A stretch of DNA of 64,000 nucleotides from Tetrahymena elliotti 4EA (lineage: Eukaryota; Ciliophora; Oligohymenophorea; Hymenostomatida; Tetrahymenidae): the NCBI GenBank assembly GCA_000231825.2, contig JH720302.1, positions 953,258 through 1,017,257 of the forward strand. The letters run 5' to 3'. Below, in pieces: positions 26,301 through 38,786 of the stretch (position 1 is its first letter; each line of letters starts with the position of its first letter). The position numbers were made by a program, and so were the translations under genes. A model generated the notes under the pieces. The model did not search any database, was not told the origin of the DNA, and saw nothing but the letters and a program-made list of their open reading frames with translations.

Positions 26301-27265
26301 ACCAATTTTTATTCAATCCGTTTTAGAAGAAAAAAATACATAGATTTTTTAAAATGTTTTGTGCTTGATCAGCAAAAAGATAAATAAACCTTTAGATCTC
26401 TTGCTATTCATTACTTATTTATTATTAATTACTTTTAAAAATCGATATAGATTTTAATATTTGGTAATGTTTTGTTTTAAAAAGAGTAAGACTGTGATAA
26501 AAAATGTCAACTTGTTGTATGTTAAAATTAAACAAATAATTATATGAGAAGAACAAATGATGAAATTGATAATTAATTGTTGTTTTATTGCAGCAAGTGT
26601 AAGCTATTTAAGGGAAAAATTATTTGTCAGCTTAAAGTTGAAATAGATTAAATTTTTATCTCGAAAGGAAATTTCTTCTATTTATATTACTTTCAAGAAA
26701 GAAATTATGGAAAGCTTACTTACTAAATTAAAACAAACTTAGAAATGCGATATACACTTTTGAATACTGGGGGAAAGTCAATCTTTTTAAATTTTCTGTG
26801 TTGAATGAATGTTTATTTAAGTAGGAAACAAACCAATCAATCAACGAAGCAACCAAATAAATACTAAAATAGCAATTCAGCAAGCAAATTAACTAACAAA
26901 CAAGCATCTTCTTCTGCTTATTTGAAAAGAATTAAGTAAATTAAAAAGCGAAATTAAATAGTGAAAATCTGTAATTAAATTTCATAAAACAAAAAAAGGG
27001 TTTTGTAATAAAACTTCAAATAAAATAAATAGTATTTATTTGCTTGCTTAATCTGAGTATATTGCAACTTACCAAGAGCGACATAGCATATCTACATAAA
27101 TATTTTGAATAGTTGAGAGTTTACTCTACCTGAATTAAAAAATCATTTGCTGGAGAGAATAAAGAACATAACAAGGTTAAAATCTTTTGCTTATATTCTG
27201 TGAAAAACATCATACTATTCTGATCTATAATAATTTAATATCTTAAAAAATACAATTTTTACCAG
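23329..27265. other. Intergenic, 3.9 kb
   Basis: No credible gene on either strand. A short stretch near 24275-24300 resembles a tRNA A-box but has no partner arm. Repeats of CAAT/AACC type occur near 24630-24650 and 26830-26900. Just before 27266 an AG precedes the ATG, so a 5' exon of the next gene might lie here. Confidence 0.5.
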
Positions 27266-30148
27266 ATGATTTAAGGAGAAGAGCTCTAAAATACTTAATG
27301 TGATACTAATCACTAAACAAATATACACTCATGCTCTAATGAAAAAATTTTCTGTCAATTCTCTGAAACTCGTAGTCTCCCTAGCAACTATTACGAATGT
27401 TCTGGTTAATTACTCCGAGATGATAATATATTCAATGATATATTAGAAGAAACTGGACGGGAAACATTAAAAATTACTCTGGATATCTAACACAAGGATC
27501 ATAAGGAAATTAACAAACAATTCTAAGCTACTCTAATGAACTACTACCTAGAGAGCTACATTTCTCCTTTACTTATTTAACACATGGGTCTCATGTACAA
27601 GCGCGAGGTCTTTCGCAAAATGAAGGAATTAGCTGAGAAATAAATGGCTCAAAAACAAAAAAAATATATTGTTCTGATGAATTTATTCTGCCAGAAAATT
27701 GAGCAGAGTGAACAAACAAAAGAATATGTGAATATCTTATTTGAGGCTATTCTTAAACCCTCCCCAAATCCTGATATTCCTTAATTAGAATACTGTACTT
27801 TCTATAGACAGCGTTTATGTGCTTTAATACTTCTTTAACACTATTATACTATAAATAGAGATTCTGAATATTAAAATTTCTATTGCTTTTGGCATAAACT
27901 TTTTGAAAATTAATTTCCTATTTTATAATATATTATGGAAGATAAATAACTTAGAAAAAAATTGCGCATGAACACAGGAATAAGAGTTCAAGCTGTACCT
28001 TCTCTAAGAAATTACATGCATAAAAAATAATCTTGTAAAAATAATGCAGAAGAAAAAGCTAATTCTACTAAATTAACAATGACATGCTAGAAGAGTAATG
28101 GATAAAAAAACTCTAAATTGCACAGTTCAAACAAAGAAAACTTGAAAGATGAAAAAATATACAAAACTAGAATTAATAATTAAGGATAACCTAAAAAATT
28201 GCTTTCTTCAAAATAAATTTAGAAAACACTAAGAAAAAAATAAAAAATCAATAGAAATCTTAAAGACGATTTATTATCTGAAAATAATTAATAAAGTAGC
28301 TAAGAGCTTGAAATTGAAAATAAATAAAAAAATACTCTATGCCACTATGAGAATTAAGTAATGTATGGAGCAGAATAAATTGATTCCGATCCAAAAAAAC
28401 AGAAAATTAGGAAATAGGATTTATCAGATCAAAATGAAAAATAAAATCAGTAAAATAAAAATATTTAATAAACAAATGATCAGCAGCTTGAATCTAAAAA
28501 TAGGAATCTAAAATCTGATTTCAAAGATGATCAACCTGATAATCAAAAACAGATTGGTTACAAATTATAAGGCTATGATAATAAAGGAAAATAAGGTAAA
28601 TTTTACTCAAAATTATTTGTCATTTACAATAAATATTAATTTTCATTTAAATGACATTTTGTTTTATTATTTAAAAATAAAGGTTTTACTCTTGAAAAAT
28701 TGGCTAAAAAATCAAAGCCAAGATGTAGTATTGAGGCTGCTATGCTAGAATAAAATTTGTAAAATGATAATGAAGAAGGTAATGTGAAATCTGAAAGAAA
28801 AATTAATTAATCTCAAGGCTCTTCATCAACATCAATAATTTCTAGCTCTGATTTATATCTAAAAACACTTAACACTGGAGAAAAAAAAGATTCATTGAAT
28901 GAAGATTATGATAAAAGCAATAATTAAATGTTATTATCAACTAATTATTCTTCACAAATTCTTGAGTAGCGCGATGAAATATCACAAAATCTCTCTACTA
29001 AGGAGTACTCAAAGTTCAAGCCATTGAAAAATCAAATCCAAAATGATCTTAAAGAAGAAAAGTAATCTAAGAATAAGCATAGAAACATTATCTTGATCCA
29101 AAACCAAAAAAGTATGGAAACTGCCTAAGAGAACAGAGATAGATCCATTACAGAGTAATACTACACAAAGGATACCCTTTTACCCAAATCTTGTACTATG
29201 ACACTTAAATCAGAAGAATAAATTGCTGATTAAAGCTAGCTTTTTGCCTAGAATAGCTTCTAGAGTGCTGCGTACTCAAGAAAAAATAATATTTTCAATT
29301 CCAAGATGAGCGAAGAAACAACTCTCATGAACTCTCCACAAATAAACAAAGATATCTTCAGTTTCTAAGAAAACGCTTTTAAAGAAGAATCTCAAAAGGG
29401 ATCATAACTCAAGCTTAGTTCTTCATTTATGAGTTAATAAAACTATTTTGGCTAAAATCAGTTTTGTGTTGGTAATAGCATCAACCAACCATCAGCCATT
29501 TTTGCAATTTAGCCTTAGTCAAATTTTTATCAATAGTATCCTCAAGTTTCATCCCTATAGGTTTAAAACTAGCTATATTCTCCTGCCCATACATCTTTAG
29601 CCACCTAAAATGATCCTACACCCAATATTTTTGAATAAGCTGTTTTAGAGAACATGAATTGGAATTAAACCAATGCAGTGAATAAGCCTAATGATTAGAC
29701 TATGAACTAATAACTAATAAAAGAAATAAATAATTCTCAAGATATTGCAAAAGTATAAATAATGAACTAATATTATCAATAATAAGTTGGATAGAACAAT
29801 AAGATATAATATGATAACTCTTTATAGTAATTTTAGTAATAATAATTCTATAATAATTATCTTGTAGGTACATAGTATTAACCTATCCCAACTTTAAATG
29901 ACAACCCTATTATGATCTAAAGCCCTTATGTTAGTGATAATAGCAAGGCTAATGGGCTAAACTAAAATAAACTTTATTATAATCTTGGTGCTTCAATGCA
30001 AAATAGGCCTTTTGGCTAATCAATAAATGATTTTCAATAAATGCTTTTAAATAATTAATAGTGCTACTTCAGGTCTCAATTGCCTAATGAAAGAGCTTTT
30101 GCACCTTAAAACCACACATATTATGTTATTCATTAAATTTAACTATGA
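27266..30148 (+). CDS. Large Gln/Asn-rich protein, unknown family
   Basis: I do not recognise the family. Two exons (27266-28595 and 28683-30148) around an 87-nt intron (GTAAATTTTA...AATAAAG) give 931 residues ending in TGA. Residues about 60-300 look like a folded helical region, with KEINKQFQATLMNYYLESYI, LAEKQMAQKQKKYIVLMNLF and LCALILLQHYYTINRD. The middle is Lys/Gln/Asn/Ser-rich and low in complexity. The C-terminal third is rich in Gln, Tyr, Pro and Asn. No signal peptide or membrane segment is evident. The ATG follows directly on CCAG, so it may be the first codon after a 5'-UTR intron, or a further upstream exon could exist. The helical part plus the Gln/Tyr-rich tail suggests a regulatory or condensate-forming protein, but that is only a guess. 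Confidence 0.85.
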
Positions 30149-32639
30149 ATGAGTCAAAAAGCTAATACTTATTCAAAAGAATAAAACAATCAATAACAAA
30201 ATTTTATTTAAACTAAAATCCATATAAAATAGTTAAAATAAACAAACAAACAATCAAATATTAACAATATTATTTGTTAAATGGATCAATCTTAATTTAA
30301 GATAAATTATATTTAACAAAAAAACTACTTGATCACTTGCATGAAAGACCTATACTACTTACTTGATTACTTTACAGAAAAATGATGAAAATATTTTATT
30401 TTTTACTTTAACTTTAACTACTGTCTTTATACTTACTTAACTAACTAACTATCAACTATCAATTGCCACAAAAAATAAAATTTTACTCTAAATTTACTCC
30501 ATTATCCACTATGGTTCTTTCACTCATTCATTAATTCATTCATAAAAAACAAATTAGTATATGAAATATATATTTTTTATATTTATGTCATTATAAATTT
30601 ATTTCTTCAAACAAACAAACAGATCAATTATATTATATTTAAATTTTTAAGCCAAATAAATACACTCTTGTTCAAAAAAAGCCAGCCTTCTAATTATTTT
30701 TAGGAGATATCAAAGACAATTAAACCAATTTAAATTTTAGCTAGTCTTTAGTATCAATCACAATTTAAATTAATCAATCAAATAAGCTCTTATTAACTGT
30801 AAAAAACGAACTGCTTGTTCAAGTTTAGGAATAAACTAAAAATAGATTTATTGTAAATCTTGAATTCATCAAAAAATGTTTTATTGTCCAATTGAATGTA
30901 AAAGAAATATTAAACTTGTTGAGCTTAAAACTCAATCATTACTTTTAATTGATTTTTTGTGTTTTGAAATTGATTAAAAAATCGAAAATGATAGAAATGA
31001 TAGAATTTTATTGAAAAATATGGGAATCATGTAATCCTATGGACACTCTGTGAACCAGCCATATTATTTTATCACCTAAAAAACCCTACGTAAAATAATT
31101 ATGGTGATTGTTACAAATATTTGTAAATATTTTAAACCTCTTTCAATCAAAGCTTAACAAATATTTTGATATTTTTCTTATAATTTTACATAATATATTA
31201 TCTAAAATACAATAATGATAAACTTAGTCTATCCACAGAAAATTTTTATAATTATAAAACATACAGAATGGTGAATGCAAAATTATTAAATTATCTAATA
31301 TAACCCATAGGAATTAACTAGTCAATAATTTTTAACTTAATTTTTTATTTGGCTTCCAATTTGCTTCACAAACAGAAGAGGAATAAATTTAATATTTTTT
31401 ACAAATACATATATTTGTATAAGATTTACAAAAGAATGTTGAAATCAAATTAGAATAAATTGGTTTACTATTTAACTATTTTAAAATGCTTAGATATAAT
31501 ATGTTTAAAGAGAGAGAGATATAAATTATCTATGATAAAAATTATTAACGATTTCATAATTTTTTACTTTAAATTAGAACAGTAAAAAATTCAAAAATTC
31601 AATAATACTAGCGGTCGAAATAAAAGTTGAAATTATAATTAAATAAAAAGCATTATAACCAGCGACTTTACAGAAGAATAGTAAATAAGTTATTAAATTT
31701 ATGTAGTTTTACTAACAAATTGGGCATCAGAATATTTCATTTTTAAAAAATACCATGCAATCAGTGTAAATTTTGATATTGCCTTTTGTAATATCTAAAA
31801 ATTCTAAATACTTTTAATTTCCTTTTTAGATTTTAACTCTTTTTATTTAATATCATTATATTTTTTTAAAAGAAGAATAAAGTTACTATCCAAATTAATC
31901 TTAACTTCCGTTATATTATATTTACATTCATATCTTATCCCAATTTTATAATAATTTATATTTTATTTTTTTTCTAGCTAAACATAAAAAAAAAGTAAAA
32001 AAGAAAACAATTAGAATTTAAAAATAATTTATTCCTCTCTTTAAAATTCTTTATACATTTTGATAAAAATTTCCAGATATAAAATTCTTGCAGTTTTTCA
32101 AATTAGATTTTTCTTTTTTATAATTGAATATAGCATTTTAAAATAGTTGATTTATTCATTTTTTAATTAATTTCATATTTTGCTAAATTATCAATATTTT
32201 CTTCTTTAAATAATTATTAAAGCAAAAAAACCTTTTTTTCAAGAACATAATTTTAATGATACAATTAGTCAATCTTTGAATCTTTGTTGATATGACTGAA
32301 AAACTTTTAATCATTCATTCCAAAAAACCCTAGTTATTATTTTTTTCAGAAAAAATATCATGAATATTTTAAATATTGTGATTTTCTAATAAAATCCTGT
32401 TTAATTTGACATTTTAAAAGAGAAAAGTTTATTTTCTGCTTTCCTAAAATCTCATAATCATCCTAATTTTCTTTTCTTACTGTATTTTATTTTTTTAATA
32501 TATTTTTTTATTAATCATTAATTTTATAAATTTTTCTGAACATGATATTTGAGGGGAGGTATTCTTAAAAGCTCTCCTTTAGAAGTTCTCAAAAAGGGAA
32601 TACGGTATTTGATAAAATTTTAAGTAATTAAATATTAGT
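30149..32639. other. Intergenic between convergent genes
   Basis: This 2.5 kb lies between the 3' ends of the plus-strand Gln-rich gene and the minus-strand receptor gene. It is AT-rich with ACTT and CATT runs near 30430-30540. No coding stretch is supported. Confidence 0.55.
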
Positions 32640-33590
32640 TCATCTTATAAAACTGTCTTGAATATCTTGAATAGAAAAACTTTAATTTTCACTTGATTAC
32701 TCTTACTAATTATTATTAACTTCTTCCTCCTTAGACTCCTAAGAGACCTCAATTATTGAGTTATATTAGCTTTTCTAGAAACAAGCTCTCAAAGAAAGTA
32801 TTCCATAGATGATAGCATTCATAAAGCCATTTATTTAGACCATTTAGAGATCAAAGGTATTGAGCCATTATATTTCATCTCCATTTGTGACCATTTCATA
32901 AAATCTTTAAGTCAGAATCCATATTTATGATAGTGCTAAAAAGAGTGGATATAAAATCAGATATTTGATATCGTTTAAATCAAGTACTTAATCATTCTTT
33001 TTGAAATGTATAAATATTCTAATTATCATATAAAATTCGAGGATCATAGTAAGTAGGAAAGGAAAATGAGAAAGTAGAAATTTCTATATAATGCCAAAAT
33101 AGTCTATTTATCCATCTGGATATTTGAAGAATACAATTATACACATCACTTATGATAATGGATTTCCATTACTATATCTATCGTTTGTGAGAGGGATAAC
33201 CGAAATCAGCAGAGGTAGAATAAATGTGAAAGGAGCAAAGTATAGGATAGGTTAATTGTTAAATCTTATAGGTTTTTACCTAATAAAAGAGCAATAGAGG
33301 GTCCAACAAATAACTAAAGTACTAAAAAGAGTCCCGTTAGTTCTGAAAAGCTTTATTTATCCTTAAATCCTACAAAGCGGTTTGCTAATGACTGCATCAG
33401 GGTTGATAAAATATACCATTAAAGGTATGAAATAATCGAAAAGCAAGAGAAAATCATATAAAAATATTGGAAGAACTAAAGAAAAAGCAAGGGTTCTAGC
33501 TTTTTGTTTAAAAATGTAATAGCAAATCAAAACTATTGATGAAATCACTGATAAGCCAGTGCATAAAATCATTGATAGCTCGTAAATCAT
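32640..33590 (-). CDS. cAMP-receptor-like seven-helix membrane protein
   Basis: Predicted G-protein-coupled receptor-type membrane protein. Single exon of 316 residues. I see seven hydrophobic blocks in order: SMILCTGLSVISSIVLICYY; LAFSLVLPIFLYDFLLLF; GTLFSTLVICWTLYCSFI; ILYFAPFTFILPLLISVI; FLLSHFPFLLTMILEFYMII; YLILYPLFLALSQIWIL; and GFMNAIIYGILSLRACF. A Cys before the third segment (KPLCRIQGQIKLF) and the overall spacing resemble the cAR/class E-like receptors of Dictyostelium and ciliates. The C-terminal tail is acidic and Ser/Gln-rich. The ligand is unknown and coupling is inferred only from family resemblance. A different seven-span family is possible. Confidence 0.8.
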
Positions 33591-34244
33591 TTATTAATCA
33601 ATATTTTAAAATTTAAGATTTCTTTTTATGTATCTTAATAAATTATCTATTTTTCTACTTCACTTCTTCAAAATCTTGAGAATAATAAATAGTTTCTTAT
33701 TAATAACAATTCAGTCAAGAAAAACACATGAATAAGTATTAATAATTCTTTTATTCATAATGCATATTTGGTTTTTACTATCTTGTTGCATTTATTGATC
33801 CATTTATTTATTAAGTTATATTCCATTCATTTATTTGAAATATTTCTAAAATATATTTAAAGATAATTAATTACTTTAATGAACAAAAACCATTTAAAAT
33901 TCAAACGTTTTAAACTTAAAAGTAAGCTTAAAATTGTTTTTTTTATCAAATTTGAGAAAAATCCTTTAAAAAATTTAAAAAAACCATAAAGAAAGTAGAA
34001 TCAAATTCTCATTTATATTTTACGAAATACTCTAAAATCTTTGATCGATAGATAGTAGTTAATATATTTATACGTTGTATTTATTTGATAATAACTGATT
34101 TAGTAATAAAAAATGAATGAAATAATTATTTTATTTTTGATGAAATATGAAACATACTTTTTAATTTGACAATTTTTATTTTTTATTTTAAGATATTCAT
34201 TTTTCAAATTAAAAAAACTATTTTTATTTCTTTTTGTTTGCTCT
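33591..34244. other. Intergenic, receptor to Cys-rich gene
   Basis: AT-rich and without a supported gene. It holds the promoter side of the receptor gene and the 3' flank of the Cys-rich gene. Confidence 0.5.
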
Positions 34245-34598
34245 TCAACTTTTTTCATCTCCCAAAGCACATTTCCTCCAACAATTATACATTTTTGAGA
34301 AGATTGAGTCTTTTTCATGAGGTTTACACTTATCGAAGCACATTTTAAATAATTATAAATCTAGTGTTTTAGTATTTAATGAATTAAAGTATTCACTATT
34401 CCAATTATGACATTCTTCAGATGAACTATAGCAATTGATAAATTCATGATCCTAATTTTATGTGCAATCTTAACCTGTACAAGGATTTTAGCAGCTCATA
34501 ACGCAGCCCTTAAAATCACTATAAGTAGGTATTACATATTAAGTATGAACAAAAGTAATACAAACAAACAGTAGCAATAAACAGAGAATAACCCTCAT
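34245..34598 (-). CDS. Small secreted Cys-rich protein
   Basis: 117 residues, single exon, TGA stop. It opens with a clear signal peptide (MRVILCLLLLFVCITFVHT), so it should enter the secretory pathway. The mature part has ten cysteines, several spaced C-x3-C (CVMSC, CQNPC, CFDKC, CWRKC), which suggests disulfides. There is no membrane segment after the signal and no family I recognise. It could be a secreted or granule protein, or a mating or surface factor; none of these is shown by the sequence. The next gene starts divergently 428 bp away. Confidence 0.8.
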
Positions 34599-35026
34599 TT
34601 TACTAATATTTACTTTAATTAAATTACTTTTTTTTAAATAATCACAAATTTTACTAAAAAATATAATTAATTTATGATACACTTTTTGATATTATTATCT
34701 TCCAAATCTCTATTTTTAAAATTAAATTTATTTTTCTAAAATTTACTGATTAAAAATAAGGTCTATTTTGTTAAAATAACTTTAAAGATTTTTCAAAAAA
34801 CTAAAACATCTTGAAATTTTTTTAAATATTTGGAAACAGACAGACATCAATAAAAGGTATATATCTCATACAATATATTTTTTAAGAAGAATTATTATTG
34901 AAGAAATATATTTAATCAGTAAATTTAATAATTAAATAACACTATCAAATGAATCTTATCAAAAAAGTATCTTAGATATTTGATCACCGAAAAACAAAAC
35001 CAATTATTTACTACAAAAGCATTAAA
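34599..35026. promoter_or_regulatory. Divergent intergenic (promoter region)
   Basis: 428 bp of AT-rich DNA between the start of the minus-strand Cys-rich gene and the start of the plus-strand ADP-ribosylglycohydrolase gene. It must carry both promoters unless one is transcribed from elsewhere. I recognise no specific element. Confidence 0.4.
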
Positions 35027-36433
35027 ATGGATAAAATAATATTTCCAACAATACCACAGACAATAAGAAAATTGAAGGACGATAACACATTTGAGACTTA
35101 ATTTGAGAACTTACTTCATTATGATATTATTCCTGTTGAGGATAAAGATAGATTAATTGTTAAAGACATAATTAAAGGAGATAAATTGGCATCAATTAAT
35201 ATCAAACTAAGTAGAGCTATTGCTGTATTTTTAGGTTCTGCTATAGGTGATGCTTTAGGTAACTAAACAGATTAGTTCCCTTTAGATTACTAAAGAGATA
35301 TTGTTAAAGGATTCACAAGCTTAAACGATTTGAGAAGTCCTAGAGCTCTTTACACTGATGACACTTCACTTGCTTTATGCATCGCTGATAGCTTTTTATG
35401 CAATCAATTGAATTACTCACCTTCAGACATAAGACACAGGTAAATAAATGCATTTTTAATAAAAATTTGAACAATTTTTTATAAATGAAAATTTAAGATT
35501 CGTTTTATGGTGGTTTGAGAGCTATAATAATGGGAAGAGTGAGTATTTTAAGTAAGAAAATGAAGGAAAATAAGAATATAATTTAAGTGAACTTAAAGAA
35601 GTAGTCAGAAAAGAATTATGGAATTAGTTTTCTTTTGGAATAGGAATTACTACATTCAATTCTTTTATCGATTTTGTATAAAATCCAAGCAAATCTAGAA
35701 TTAAAGAATACTATGGAGACCAAAATTCAAATGGCTCTTTAATGAGAATTTCACCTATCCCTATTTTATATCATGGTAATCCTAAAGAAGCTGCAAATAT
35801 TGCATTTTAATAAAGTTTATTAACTAATGATGGCTAAGAAGCTGCAGAATGTTGCTAACTTTTGTCATTTTTAATAGCTAAAATAATTAATATGTAATTT
35901 GTTTTAATTAAATTTGAATATTAATTAATTCTATACAAAAATAAATTAGAGAAGATGTTGATCAGTCTCCAAAACAAATTTTAGATTTAGTTTGTGAAGA
36001 AGCAATTAAAGAACTTGAGCTAGAAACCTCAGTTTTGCAATTAGCTAAAAGTGAATAAGAAAAATCCTTATCAATAAATAGTTATAACTAATGTGAAGCA
36101 GATAGAAATTGGAACTGGAAAGACATTGACTTTAAATACTCACCAACAAGGTCATAAAGTTCCCCAACAGGAATAGGAGCTTATTCTATGGATGCTTTAG
36201 CTATGTGTTTGCATCTAAACTACCACAGTAAAACATATAGTGAAGTTGTATGTAAAGCTGCTAATTTAGGAGGTGATGCAGATACTGTTGGTTGTATTTC
36301 AGGAATGCTAGCAGGAGCTATTTATGGTTTATCCAAAGAATTGTTAGAATTTCATGAACATATTTATCCTTCTGAGCAAAATTCAACAGCAATCAGAGCT
36401 TATAAATTATTTAACAAAAAACCAGTTTCTTGA
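35027..36433 (+). CDS. ADP-ribosylglycohydrolase (DraG/ARH family)
   Basis: Hydrolyses ADP-ribose from modified targets, using two Mg2+ ions held by Asp residues in this family. Three exons: 35027-35439, 35498-35893 and 35950-36433, with short AT-rich introns and matching phases, giving 430 residues. Landmarks: GSAIGDALG at residues 70-78; YTDDTSLAL with the metal-binding TDD at 110-112; NGSLMRISPIPILY in the middle; and GGDADTVG at 377-384 followed by CISGMLAGAIYG. All key Asp residues are present, so it should be active. The N-terminal 60 residues and an insertion before the last motif are lineage-specific. Start: the only ATG near a clean upstream AT-rich leader. The target linkage (Arg, Ser, poly-ADP-ribose or free acyl-ADP-ribose) cannot be told. 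Confidence 0.95.
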
Positions 36434-37025
36434 AAAAAACATAAAAATTTGTTTATTTTTGTGAATAAAGCTCTAAAACATCAATATAAAATTCTTAAAT
36501 TATTATCAATCAAATTATAAATATTTTCATTTAAAAATTTTTTATTCTGTAAATTGAATACAAAAAGCTAAAAAAGGAAATTCCTCAAATATTGATTCCC
36601 TTTTAGTTTTTAATTTTAAATTCAAAAATAAAAAAATCTTTTAAAGAAAATATGAATTATGTTTTCTGATAACAATATAACTTGAATTTGTTAATTGTTC
36701 TAAAATTTAATGATGATCAAGAATTTGTAAATAAATTGTAAAAGTATTCAATCATTTTACTATCTATTAACCAAAGCAAACTATTATTTATATTTCGTTT
36801 AGATTTATTTCAAATCTTTTTTTTTAAATTATTTTGTATTATTTTTATAATAAATTAAATTTTCTTAATAAATATAATTTACATATAAACATTTTTTGCT
36901 TTTTTAGCAAGTAAGAAAATGAATAAATTAAAATTAACAGTTTTAATTTGTTGAGAATAATTAAACTAAATATAAATTACATTAAAAGTGATTTTATAAT
37001 AAAATATTGTTTGTTTTTTAACCAG
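36434..37025. other. Intergenic between convergent genes
   Basis: AT-rich 3' flanks of the glycohydrolase and importin genes. I see nothing else. Confidence 0.55.
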
Positions 37026-38786
37026 TCAGCTAGTTCCATATGCACGAAGTATTCTGTCTGATATTTCAACTATTATATGGTTTGATTTTTAGTAATATAA
37101 ATATTGGATTTTTCTTTGGCATCCAGAACTTTCAAATTCATGGCTGTATGAATTTTGGGTGTTGTTTATATCATCTGAACGGCCTAACATCATTATGTTT
37201 TCTATTCCTTCTAAGATTTCAATTAATAGTTCAGTTTAAAATTAGGTGTCTAGGTTTTCTGAAAAGACTCTTAAAATTCCATTAGACACCATTTTACTTA
37301 TTTGATCTTTAGTTGCCTATGCAGTTGCATTGCTCAAGGCAAACAATATTTCTTGTTTCACATTTATGCTTTACTCTATGTTGAGTCTTTAAATTAGAGT
37401 TGTAAACATATTTTTATTTAAGAATACTTCTATTTATGATGGATTTCCAGCTGATAAATTGCTTATTAACCAGCAAACATCTTTTCTGATAGAATCTTTT
37501 GGATGTTCCAATAGTCTATTGAGGTATGAATAGATATCTTTTTGTAAAAGCTAATCAGTTTGGAACTCATTTCCACTAGACATGTTTGCTAGAGTTCTAA
37601 TTACCAATGTAAGGAAATGCTCACTTACATCAACTCCTTGTTCTAGGTATCTTAGCATAATTCTATCTACTTAAATTCTAAGCATATCACTAATAACTCT
37701 TGGATCACCTTCACTTAAATCAGTAATAATAAGTGCACACATCTTCAAATCTCCTTAAGATAGAAACTTTTGCTTAACTTGCTAATCAGCTTATTAGTTA
37801 TTATTGCTTTGCATATTATTGATATTATAATTTTCTGAATTCATTTAATTTTATCCATCATTCATATTAAAAGACATCTAATTACTTTTATGAGACTAAT
37901 TATTAATCAATGCATTAGGCTCTTTAGGGTGATGAACTTCTAATAATTTTGCTAGATATGGAACAGCTATTCTCAATTAGGTATAATACTATTATGTTGA
38001 TTTATGAATTCTAGAAAGACAATATAGAGAAAGGATTACAGAGCTTACAAGCTAATATTAAATAGTTATATTGTTGCATTTAGTTGTAAAATAGTAGCAT
38101 AAATCATCAATAATCAAAGGACGTTCTTAGAAAATCCTTATAAGATTATCAGGCTAATGATTATCTATCAAAACATTATTGAATGCCCAAATAACATGAT
38201 CAGCTAGCTCAACATCCTTTGATTAGATTTGCTCTATTAAAATGTGAAGCAAATCCATTTAGAAAAGTTCTTGCAATTACATTGGTGAACCAGATGTTAA
38301 ATTTGCTAAGATGTGAGCAGCATGAAGTCTGCATTTATAATCATTGATAGGCCCATGCTTATTTACTAATTCAATTATAAATTTAGGTAAGCCTGTCATA
38401 AACACCTAATTAATTGGAGATGGGTAAGTTCCTACTATTTTAACAAGTTGCTATAAGATAGATTTCATTTGTTCTATATTATTGTCTTTCTAGCTTTAAA
38501 GTAATCTCTCTTCTATGTCACGGATGACCTATACATCTAAAGTAGACACTTTTTGATGTTGATTTATTGTGCTATTCTATTAATCTATATTGTTGTTATT
38601 CTAATCATTTTTGTTAATGTTGCTATCATTTTCATTATTGCTATCTTGATTGTTTAAATTCTTGTTAAAGAGCTTTAGTCTTTTTTACTAAATTAAATTG
38701 TCTGTCTTTTTCTTACGGATTTCTACTCTAAACTAATCCTTTTTATGCTACAAAACTAATTGTGCCTCGTCCTATCCAATATCCAT
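37026..38786 (-). CDS. Importin-alpha (karyopherin-alpha), ARM-repeat adaptor
   Basis: Nuclear import adaptor that binds NLS cargo with its ARM repeats and importin-beta with its basic N-terminus. Single exon, 586 residues, TGA stop. An IBB-like basic segment lies at residues 19-38 (FRVEIRKKK...QQKRLK). ARM helices include CRLHAAHILANLTSGSP, DHVIWAFNNVLID, DVCWLISNLSAGNP and EILFALSNATAQA, the last three carrying the Trp/Asn ladder positions (the final one has Phe in place of Trp). A low-complexity Asn/Gln/Met-rich insert of roughly 50 residues interrupts the middle of the ARM array. Tetrahymena is known to have many importin-alpha paralogs with macronucleus or micronucleus preference; this divergent copy could be one, but its nucleus cannot be read from the sequence. 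Confidence 0.92.

Noticed and set aside
34100..34348. Overlapping short frames on both strands
   Set aside because: They overlap the better-supported secreted Cys-rich gene and have background composition beyond it.
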